Below, piece after piece: positions 1 through 5,817 of a stretch of DNA of 12,496 nucleotides. The stretch is taken from NCBI GenBank assembly GCA_900299205.1, contig OMIW01000193.1:1-12496 (forward strand), given 5' to 3'. Within the stretch, counting starts at the first letter, position 1. Each line of letters begins with the position of its first letter. Under the pieces are notes generated by a model that did no database searches, was not told the origin of the DNA, and worked only from the letters and a program-made list of their open reading frames with translations. A program made the position numbers and the translations under genes. The DNA is from Pseudomonadota bacterium (GTDB lineage Bacteria; Bdellovibrionota_C; UBA2361; OMIW01).

Positions 1-145
1 CCTGCGATTTACCGAGGATTAAAAATGCCCCTGCGCCCCCTCCGCCAAGGAGAAGCAAGAGGAGAAGAAAAGTGACAATCTTCTTCTTTCCCGATTTTTT
101 GCCCCCTCCCCCTTCCGCTGGGGATTCCTCAGTTTTTTCAGCCAT
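1..145 (-). CDS. fliL: FliL-like flagellar basal-body protein, N-terminal part only (cut by window edge)
   Basis: The first 48 codons are present; the rest lies beyond base 1. Translation begins MAEKTEESPAEGGGGKKSG, then KKKIV, then one leucine-rich transmembrane segment (about residues 24-44, with FLLLLLLLGGGGAGAF). A short acidic and Lys/Gly-rich cytoplasmic tail followed by a Leu-rich helix ending in a Gly/Ala run is the usual start of FliL, the single-pass inner-membrane protein that associates with the flagellar stator and basal body. The ATG at 145 is fixed by an in-frame TGA two codons upstream; the ribosome binding site is weak (TTGAGAT). It lies 198 bases downstream of rsmE on the same strand. 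The periplasmic domain is not visible, so another single-pass anchored protein is possible. Confidence 0.55.
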   Translation of the reverse strand, partial: MAEKTEESPAEGGGGKKSGKKKIVTFLLLLLLLGGGGAGAFLILGKSQ

Positions 146-343
146 ATCTCAAGACATAAAGCGCGCAGGCAACCTACTATCAGAGAACTACCCTTCGGAT
201 TAACGGAGGGGCTCACAGTGAGATGCACGAGATGGGCCATAGGATGCACCGAGGGTAACCCCCTCTCACACCAGCGGCTTATCGCTCATTCATGAGACAG
301 ACGAGATGAGATCATCGCACAAAGGATGCGCGACTGGGCGCCT

Positions 344-1144
344 CTAGGGGCGCAACGGAACAAAACAGTATCGCATCAGCGAGGCGACCGCGACATACAT
401 CGCTGCATCGACCCGAAGCACCCGATCCCCGAGAGATAACGAGTGGTAACCTTGTTCGCGAAAATAAGTGCATTCACCCGCACTCCACCCCCTCTCTGGG
501 CCGATTGCAATTGTGAGCCCAATTTTCGATACATCACGGTCGTCCCTCTCTGAACTCGCCAGCGACAAACCTTCACCCGTTTTCATCTGCTCCGAGCCAC
601 TCAGTCGACGCGCCCCCGTCATCACCTCTGGGTGAGCGAAATAACCCCTCTGAGAGTGAGAAGATTGCTTCAAGGCATCGGACAGCGCACGATGCACCGA
701 TATCTGTGGCGCACAAGAGTCGCTGCACTGCTCAAGCGCCCGCTCCACCTCTCCTGCGATACGCTCGGAGCGCAGCTCTCGCGAACCGAGATAGCTTTTG
801 TCGGTGAGGTCAGTCCGCGCGAAGAGGAGCTGCTCTACGCCGAGAAACACCCCGGCCTGGATAACCTTTTTGATGGTTTGTGGCCGAGAAACGGCAACAA
901 TAAGAGAGACCGGATTCCGGGGGATCGCGGCGGCAGTCGGCTCAAAAAAAAGGACAACCCTTTCTCGACCGATCTCCTGATAGGTTGCACAGCCCCGAAC
1001 TCCCCCGAAAATCGATGCAGGTATCGATACCCCTGGGGCAATGTCGTGGAAATCGTCTTGCGCGTGAAGCGCCCGCGCTCCTTCGAGGATCACAGATCCC
1101 GAGGAGGTAATCTCTTCCGGATACACAAGGAGAGAATTTGCCAT
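344..1144 (-). CDS. rsmE: 16S rRNA m3U1498 methyltransferase RsmE
   Basis: RsmE is a SPOUT-fold (trefoil-knot) enzyme that uses SAM to methylate N3 of U1498 of 16S rRNA in the 30S subunit. The C-terminal knot is clear: AIGPERGWS, then LSLGDRVLRVDAA, matching the family pattern IGPEGG[FW]S ... LGxRxLRxETA. Upstream are SLIVAVSRPQTIKKVIQ and GVEQLLFARTDLTDKSY, the usual strand/helix entry to the catalytic domain (compare K..r.e.ii.KatELGV). Length of 266 residues is slightly above the usual 240-250, with an extra Ser-rich loop around residues 165-200. Two departures from consensus are the second Gly of PEGG being Arg (PERGW variants are known) and Asp in the RVDAA motif where Glu is common. Start: a GTG at 1153 is in frame, but the ATG at 1144 gives the more typical beginning MANSLLVYPEE. 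No clear Shine-Dalgarno is seen for either. It sits 57 bases after the lipoprotein gene, probably co-transcribed. Confidence 0.88.
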   Translation of the reverse strand: MANSLLVYPEEITSSGSVILEGARALHAQDDFHDIAPGVSIPASIFGGVRGCATYQEIGRERVVLFFEPTAAAIPRNPVSLIVAVSRPQTIKKVIQAGVFLGVEQLLFARTDLTDKSYLGSRELRSERIAGEVERALEQCSDSCAPQISVHRALSDALKQSSHSQRGYFAHPEVMTGARRLSGSEQMKTGEGLSLASSERDDRDVSKIGLTIAIGPERGWSAGECTYFREQGYHSLSLGDRVLRVDAAMYVAVASLMRYCFVPLRP

Positions 1145-1201
1145 AAAAAACACACGATATGATGCGGGGAATGGCTGTGCTATTCACGTTCGCGCCTAAA
1201 A

Positions 1202-1552
1202 TTATTGCGACGATGAACTCTCGGAGCCGGCTCTGCCCTGAGGACTAAAAAATTCCATCACCATCGAACCATTTGGCATACGACATGACCGCGGCGGTAT
1301 CGGGGATTCCATCTTTCCCCCCATAGCGATACAGCCATCAATATCTCGAGCTACCCCGCTCCGGTTAATTTCAGCCCGAGAGATTGCCCCTGGCATGAGG
1401 GTCGGATATCCACAACCACTCTCTCCCGAGGGCGCACACGTGCGCGAGGTGCAGCCTACCCAACAACTAATCACAACCGCAAATCCACCAAGAACAGCCA
1501 TCCGAGAGCCTAAAGACTCAAATTCGAGCGCCCCTACCTTCACTCCCTTCAT
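1202..1552 (-). CDS. Small Cys-rich predicted lipoprotein, function unknown
   Basis: I do not recognise a family. The start is well supported: AAAGGAG lies 6 bases before the ATG at 1552. After about 17 residues comes a hydrophobic stretch, MAVLGGFAVVISCWVGC, that looks like a signal peptide with a possible lipobox (VISC or WVGC). The n-region is long for a signal peptide and includes acidic residues, so translation from the internal Met18 is an alternative. The mature part (about 85 residues) carries more cysteines (TSRTC, SGC, DGC, RSC) and ends in a low-complexity SGSESSSS-like tail, suggesting a disulphide-bonded envelope protein. It is divergent from the ParA-like gene and lies 57 bases upstream of rsmE. 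The coding call rests on the ribosome binding site and signal sequence; the function is unknown. Confidence 0.6.
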   Translation of the reverse strand: MKGVKVGALEFESLGSRMAVLGGFAVVISCWVGCTSRTCAPSGESGCGYPTLMPGAISRAEINRSGVARDIDGCIAMGGKMESPIPPRSCRMPNGSMVMEFFSPQGRAGSESSSSQ

Positions 1553-1662
1553 CGTTTTCTCCTTTGCGCGGGAAATTAACGGAGGAATGGTAACTCACTG
1601 TCGATCGCAGAGAAACACTCGTCCGTTGGCATAGCGATTCGGTTACCAGCATCACCCATCGC

Positions 1663-1691
1663 CATTTAATACCCTGTTGCAGAATGGTCAA
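1663..1691 (-). promoter_or_regulatory. Candidate sigma70-type promoter for the lipoprotein-rsmE unit
   Basis: On the minus strand TTGACC (1691-1686) is followed after 17 bases by TAAATG (1668-1663). The -35 matches five of six consensus bases; the -10 is weak. It would start transcription about 100 bases before the lipoprotein ATG. It overlaps a weaker plus-strand pair (TTGCAG 1677-1682, TACGGT 1700-1705), so the divergent promoters would lie on top of each other. Confidence 0.35.
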
Positions 1692-1701
1692 CTATTTCGT
1701 A

Positions 1702-1730
1702 CGGTAAGGGGGTAAAACCCCTTATCGGAG
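1702..1730 (+). promoter_or_regulatory. Hairpin running into the ribosome binding site of the ParA-like gene
   Basis: CGGTAAGGGG (1702-1711) pairs with CCCCTTATCG (1718-1727) around the loop GTAAAA. This is a 10-bp stem with a single G-U pair. The last stem base is the first G of the Shine-Dalgarno GGAG (1727-1730), which sits 6 bases before the ATG at 1737. The stem would therefore border and partly hide the ribosome binding site. No U-run follows, so it is not a terminator. Translational control is an inference. Confidence 0.5.
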
Positions 1731-1736
1731 ACAGCT

Positions 1737-2654
1737 ATGCGAATTGCTACCTGCGGAGGAGATACAAAATGGCGTGGATTAGTGGTGGCCCAGCTTGCTG
1801 CCACATGGGTCTCGCACGGTCGCCGCGCAATGATTGTGGACGCAACGCCACAGCAGGAGCTCATTGAGATACTAAACGTCTCGCCCTCGCTTGCGTCACG
1901 ACTTCCTCGGCTTGGCGAAGAGGGATTTCGCCTCAAGGAATACGTTCAGGGAGGCCAGAGTGGTCTTCGGGCCTCTTCGATTACCGAATGCTCCGTTGCA
2001 AATGCACTCAGCCGGCAGGTGGGGTGCTCCCCATCAGATCCCCTCATATCATACTATTCCGGTCAGGTGTCTTGTCGGATCCAAGCCGATGCAAACCTCG
2101 AAACAAAGTCGGAAACGCAAAACGACCTACCCGCGCGGTTCATATCGCTCGGTGCGTGCGAAGTGGATGACATCACCTCCCTGAGCCGTCACCATCAAGC
2201 GCTTTCAATCCTCCTGAATCACCTCGCCGATACGCCAACCGATGGCGTCTTTATTCACCTTGATGCCGGGCAACTCCCCTTTATCGATGGCGTGTTGGGG
2301 CGGGTCGACCTTGCAGTGGTCGTGGAGGAGGGGGAAACGTCGGACCTTCCCTCGATGCTGGAGACATTGCGTCGATTTCGGACCCCTGCGGTAGTTCTTC
2401 GGTCTGAAAGTTTCAATCCCAACACTCCTCCGACCGAGAGGATTGAAATGTCCCTGCGGATTGTATCAAGTGAGGGCGCAAGTATTGCGACCGCCATCCG
2501 ACAGGGGATAACGCTTCATGACGCTGCCCCTCTCATCATAAACCACGCAGATACTCTTCGTCGCGATCCCTCTCGAATGGACCGAAATAATCAGGCGATG
2601 GCGGCACTCACTGCATCGAGGGCAACGAGAGTCGGAGCCAGATTGCTGGGCTGA
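1737..2654 (+). CDS. ParA/MinD-like (CooC/BY-kinase-like) protein with a destroyed Walker A motif
   Basis: The fold signature is that of the deviant-Walker P-loop family. A first strand RIAT is followed by a Gly-containing turn, a helix LVVAQLAATWVSHGRRA and a strand MIVDATPQQELIEIL, which lines up with the family layout (K-G-G-x-G-K-T-T ... LA..La..G.kVLliDaDpq). Later, VFIHLDAGQLPFIDGVLGRVD (about residues 171-191) resembles the Walker B region, followed by LAVVVEEGETSD and a helix. The Walker A position reads CGGDTKWRGL (residues 6-15). It lacks the GK[ST][ST] core, so ATP binding in the normal manner is unlikely. The middle (about 60-160) is unfamiliar. Length of 305 residues is normal for ParA/MinD relatives. 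It is alone on its strand, with a 40-codon ORF right behind it. It could be a pseudo-ATPase scaffold or positioning factor; family assignment is by pattern only. Confidence 0.6.
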   Translation: MRIATCGGDTKWRGLVVAQLAATWVSHGRRAMIVDATPQQELIEILNVSPSLASRLPRLGEEGFRLKEYVQGGQSGLRASSITECSVANALSRQVGCSPSDPLISYYSGQVSCRIQADANLETKSETQNDLPARFISLGACEVDDITSLSRHHQALSILLNHLADTPTDGVFIHLDAGQLPFIDGVLGRVDLAVVVEEGETSDLPSMLETLRRFRTPAVVLRSESFNPNTPPTERIEMSLRIVSSEGASIATAIRQGITLHDAAPLIINHADTLRRDPSRMDRNNQAMAALTASRATRVGARLLG

Positions 2655-2658
2655 AGTC

Positions 2659-2781
2659 ATGACAGCCGAGAGTAACGGGAACCTTTTTCCGACATTCAGT
2701 CGGCCACCATCCCCGCCATCGAACGGAGGTGCACGCGGATTGCTGGGGGAATTAAGGAAAATAACCGAGGGGCTTCTTTAG
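2659..2781 (+). CDS. Candidate 40-residue small protein coupled to the ParA-like gene
   Basis: An ATG five bases after the TGA of the ParA-like gene opens a 40-codon frame ending TAG at 2779-2781. The product starts MTAESNGNLFPTF, has a Pro/Ser-rich middle (RPPSPPSNGG) and ends in a plausible amphipathic helix (RGLLGELRKITEGLL). Codon use looks ordinary. The close spacing suggests translational coupling, because no strong Shine-Dalgarno is visible. Its last codons lie inside the terminator hairpin at 2767-2790. A chance ORF in a short gap is the alternative. Confidence 0.4.
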   Translation: MTAESNGNLFPTFSRPPSPPSNGGARGLLGELRKITEGLL

Positions 2782-2790
2782 GAGCCCCTT
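2767..2790 (-). terminator. Rho-independent-like terminator, proS and possibly bidirectional
   Basis: AGGGGCT (2768-2774) pairs with AGCCCCT (2783-2789). The stem extends inward by one G-U and one C-G pair and outward by a G-U, around the loop TTTA. On the minus strand the stem is followed by CGGTTATTTTCC, a moderate U-rich tract 20 or so bases after the proS stop. On the plus strand only TTCT follows. It separates the convergent ParA-like and proS genes. Confidence 0.65.
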
Positions 2791-2810
2791 CTACAGCTTC
2801 ACCTTCGAGG

Positions 2811-4334
2811 CTAATACGCCTTCGCGTAGACCGCATCAACCGTCGCGGGCTTACCCGTCACCAGACACCGTCCAGTCGGCACCTCCCCTTCATCCGACCG
2901 CTGCGGAAGCAAGCATCGAACCGTCACCTTAAACTCAGCGAGAAGTTCGTCAATCGACGGATCGCCCGACCATTTACCTATCACAAATCCCGATGGCCCC
3001 TCCCCCGAAAAATGCTCTCGCATCTCCGCGAGCGATCCAATATCCCGACGGGTGAGCCGCTCATGATAAGCGAGCGCTTGGGCATAATAGCTCTCATGAA
3101 TTGTATGCAATAGCTCCGGCATCCCTGCGACTGCGGCGTCCACGGAGAGAGAAATGCGATCCTTGGGACCCTGGTCGCGCCGGTAGAGACTCACCTGCCC
3201 CTGTTCGATATCTCGGGGTCCAATTTCAATCCGAACCGGCGCGCCCCGCTTGATCCACTGCCAGCTCTTATCGCCACCTCGGATATCACGAGCGTCCAGC
3301 TCCACCGTTATCGGACGACCATCAAAAAGGGTTGCCTGGAGCCGCTTCTGCAGCTGCTCGCACGCCTCGAGCACCGCTACCGTTGATTCTGGCTTCGGGG
3401 TAATCGGGATAATAACGACCTGCTTTGCCGCTACTCGTGGCGGAAGTCGCAATCCATCGTCATCTCCATGCGCCATGATCAACCCACCAATCATCCGAGT
3501 CGATGCTCCCCACGAGGTGGTGTACGCATATTTGAGCTCACCATCTCGATCAAGGAACTTGATATCGCTCGCCTTTGCGAAGTGTTGCCCGAGGTAGTGC
3601 GATGTACACGCCTGCAGAGCTTTCCCGTCCTGCATCATGACCTCGATCGTAAATGATCGTTCCGCTCCAGGAAATCGCTCAGAGGGGCACTTTTCTCCGA
3701 CAAACCCGGGTAACGCAAGGACCGTCTTGAAAAACTCCTCGTACACCCCGTGCATCAGCACCGTTTCGCGCATCGCGTCCTCTTCGTTCGCATGCACCGT
3801 GTGACCCTCTTGCCAAAGGAACTCGGCTGTTCGCAAAAATTGGCGCGGGCGCATCTCCCACCGCACCACGTTCGCCCACTGATTAATCAAAAGTGGTAAA
3901 TCACGATACGACTGCACCCACCGCGAAAACGAATCCCCGATGATAGTCTCAGACGTAGGCCGCACGATGAGGGGCTCCTCAAGCTCACCCACCGGCACCA
4001 ATTTACCCTCACGCTGCTCAAGCCGGTGATGCGTCACAATCGCGCACTCCTTCGCAAACCCCTCGACGTGAGCGGCCTCCTTTTCAAGAAAGCTGAGAGG
4101 AATAAAGAGAGGGAAGTAGGCGTTCTGATGCCCTGTCGCCTTGATACGGTCATCAAGCTGCCGCTGAATATTCTCCCAAATTCCAAACCCCCAGGGGCGT
4201 ATAACCATGCACCCGCGAACAGGCGACGACTCAGCAAGGCCAGCGGCTTTGATGACCTCTTGATACCACTCAGGGAAGTTTTCAGAGCGGGTCGGGCGAA
4301 TGGCGGTGGGAGAGGGGTTATTGGACGATTTCAC
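2811..4334 (-). CDS. proS: Prolyl-tRNA synthetase, archaeal/eukaryotic (type 3) form
   Basis: This enzyme charges tRNA-Pro with proline using ATP, as a class II synthetase in the cytoplasm. Class II motifs are intact. Motif 1 lies around FPLFIPLSFLEKEAAHVEGF (residues 74-93). VRPTSET is at 124-130. Motif 2 is RWEMRPRQFLRTAEF at 158-172, leading into LWQEGHT. Motif 3 is GASTRMIGGLIMAHGDD at 276-292 with the expected Arg280. The anticodon domain follows (VVIIPITPKP onward), and the protein ends in YAKAY, the C-terminal Tyr typical of this type. Length of 507 is usual for a type 3 enzyme; the long bacterial type 1 form with an inserted editing domain is not what is seen. The start is GTG at 4334, without a clear Shine-Dalgarno; the conserved region begins near residue 14, so the exact start may shift a few codons. 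A promoter-like element and a short ORF lie in its leader. Confidence 0.95.
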   Translation of the reverse strand: MKSSNNPSPTAIRPTRSENFPEWYQEVIKAAGLAESSPVRGCMVIRPWGFGIWENIQRQLDDRIKATGHQNAYFPLFIPLSFLEKEAAHVEGFAKECAIVTHHRLEQREGKLVPVGELEEPLIVRPTSETIIGDSFSRWVQSYRDLPLLINQWANVVRWEMRPRQFLRTAEFLWQEGHTVHANEEDAMRETVLMHGVYEEFFKTVLALPGFVGEKCPSERFPGAERSFTIEVMMQDGKALQACTSHYLGQHFAKASDIKFLDRDGELKYAYTTSWGASTRMIGGLIMAHGDDDGLRLPPRVAAKQVVIIPITPKPESTVAVLEACEQLQKRLQATLFDGRPITVELDARDIRGGDKSWQWIKRGAPVRIEIGPRDIEQGQVSLYRRDQGPKDRISLSVDAAVAGMPELLHTIHESYYAQALAYHERLTRRDIGSLAEMREHFSGEGPSGFVIGKWSGDPSIDELLAEFKVTVRCLLPQRSDEGEVPTGRCLVTGKPATVDAVYAKAY

Positions 4335-4360
4335 GGGAGGTTCCGAGGGGTGCGCTTGGA

Positions 4361-4438
4361 TTATCTTCTGATGGTCCTCTGAGAAAGAATCGCAGCAACT
4401 AATGGACCTTCCCTCATCGCCTCGATAGTGCGAGCCAT
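4361..4438 (-). CDS. Candidate 25-residue leader ORF upstream of proS
   Basis: ATG at 4438 is preceded by GGGAG with a 4-base spacer and opens 25 codons, starting MARTIEAMREGPLVAA and ending in RTIRR, stop TAA at 4363-4361. It lies between the candidate promoter at 4458-4486 and the proS GTG at 4334, in a different frame from proS. It is not enriched in proline codons, so it does not resemble a classical proline attenuator. It may be a chance ORF. Confidence 0.25.
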   Translation of the reverse strand: MARTIEAMREGPLVAAILSQRTIRR

Positions 4439-4457
4439 ACCGCTCCCACTCGCCCGA

Positions 4458-4486
4458 TCTTTAATTGAAGGGGCAGGCACCGTCAA
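4458..4486 (-). promoter_or_regulatory. Candidate sigma70-type promoter for proS
   Basis: On the minus strand TTGACG (4486-4481), a 17-base spacer, then TAAAGA (4463-4458). The -35 is near consensus and the -10 is poor. It would give a leader of roughly 115 bases before the proS start. The 296-base gap (4335-4630) that holds it contains no other gene I can support; CCCTT-GAGA-AAGGG around 4600-4614 is a small stem without a U-run. Confidence 0.4.
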
Positions 4487-4630
4487 GTAAACGGTCCTCA
4501 GAAGCTGGGGACGACTCGGGCTGCCTGTCCATAATCAATCCGATCCGAGAACCCCCGCCCCAGACTCCGAAGCCTCTCGATGAGCAAGTTCCCTCTTCAT
4601 CCCTTGAGAAAGGGCGGGGTATTACAACTC

Positions 4631-5686
4631 TTAAGATCGAGGTGGTCTCGGCTTCGGGACCTCTGGATCAACAGAGCCACACGGGTCAACAGGTCTCACC
4701 ATCCCCCCCATCCTTACAAGGATTTTATACGCCGTTTCATGACCAACAACGAGGGCTTCTGAGGTTCTTTCAGGTGTCCCCTGCGAGGATACGGTCTGAG
4801 TCTCTCTCACCCCGAGTCTTCTTTGAAGCTCCGCTAAACCGCGTTGGGTTTGGATATCCTCTCCGAACATTTTTTGAACGACAGCTACCAGCGCGCCACG
4901 CTGATTTGGATCACCTCCGACTAGGACATTGACTGCGTTACCAGCCTGCATTCTCACCTCCTGAGAAAGTACCTCGTCCCCCTTTCTCATGCCGTCAAGA
5001 AGGGCTACAGCTCTCACGAGGTCATCCCTATTGAGCCCGTTCTTCGCAATCATCCTCTCGCTGGCCTGCGTATCATTGACTCTGAAGTCCTTATCCGGAG
5101 GCCCTGAGTGGTCTCTGGTCCTGACGAAGGTTGCTTCTAAAGCGTTTCCCGCCCTGCATAATTCCCTTGATAAACTTCCCATACCCCCCCAAGTATTTGA
5201 TTCCTTTCGTCACGAACTCTGGCACGCTGCCTTTTCGGCAAGCCCCTGACCCTCCAGGATTTTCACCAACTTACGCGCTTCTTCGGCATTAAATATCGGG
5301 CCTATTCTCCACGGTTCAGAGGACATCAGCTTATCGCTTGCCTCCACGGTGAAATTGGGCGACTTCTCGTCGAGAGCCAAAGTATGGGATAAGAGGTGCT
5401 TCAACGCAGGCGGCATGGAGCTTCCATCATTGTAGCTTTTGTCACCGTTGGCTACCTGGTTCAACAGTCTCATCGCGACTTGGGCCGTCACCGGACCTAG
5501 GGCATTGATCAGTTTTCCCGTGGGAACCATGTCGGGATTCGGGTCAAGCAGTAAGGAGGCCGCACAGCTAACGCCCCTCATGACATCCCCGATTGAGGCC
5601 ACCCGCGGAAGCCCCGATATGGGATCTTTTCCAGCTTCTGTCCCTATCCCTGGACCTTTTTTATCTAAACTTGTCCCCGTTGCCAT
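4631..5686 (-). pseudogene. Unrecognised gene of about 351 codons broken by two compensating frameshifts
   Basis: The start is excellent: GAGGAGG lies before the ATG at 5686. The frame is open to EGQGLAEK, then reaches a TGA at 5212-5210. After an A-run at 5235-5232 the -1 frame is clearly coding-like (GSVPEFVTKGIKYLGG). A return to the first frame, either at the seven-G run 5190-5184 or near GGG 5150-5148, gives NALEATFVRTRDHSGPPDK and a clean frame to TAA at 4631. One missing A and one extra G would restore a protein of about 351 residues. It has no signal peptide or obvious transmembrane segment. It is mainly helical-looking, with RSL-type charged helices in the second half (RDDLVRAVALLDGM, MQAGNAVNVLVGGDPNQRG, GLAELQRRLGV) and a Pro-rich basic tail. 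No family recognised. It could be a decayed gene, homopolymer sequencing errors, or, less likely, programmed frameshifting. Confidence 0.6.
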
Positions 5687-5787
5687 TCAAGCCCTCCTCA
5701 TTCAATCCACTTTCAAGCCCCTTGAAATACTTTTCGCTCCACGGCCCTCTTTGGTTATGCGCGAATGGTCCGAGAAGCAACTCAATT

Positions 5788-5817
5788 CTTATAAACTTAT
5801 TTGATTTTCTACTCCAA
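5788..5817 (-). promoter_or_regulatory. Candidate promoter for the frameshifted gene
   Basis: Minus strand TTGGAG (5817-5812), overlapping the last codons of the TraB-like gene, an 18-base A/T-rich spacer, then TATAAG (5793-5788), which matches five of six -10 bases. It would give a leader of about 95 bases ahead of the GAGGAGG ribosome binding site. Confidence 0.4.

Noticed and set aside
244-265. Small stem GAGGG-CCCTC between rsmE and the fliL-like gene.
   Set aside because: Only 5 bp and no U-run; not enough for a terminator or named element.
1587-1634. 15-codon plus-strand ORF preceded by ACGGAGG.
   Set aside because: Shine-Dalgarno is only one base from the ATG, too close for normal initiation, and the peptide shows nothing recognisable.
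4465-4932. Long plus-strand frame opposite the frameshifted gene.
   Set aside because: Proline/serine-rich antisense shadow, no ribosome binding site, and the minus strand has the better start and codon pattern.
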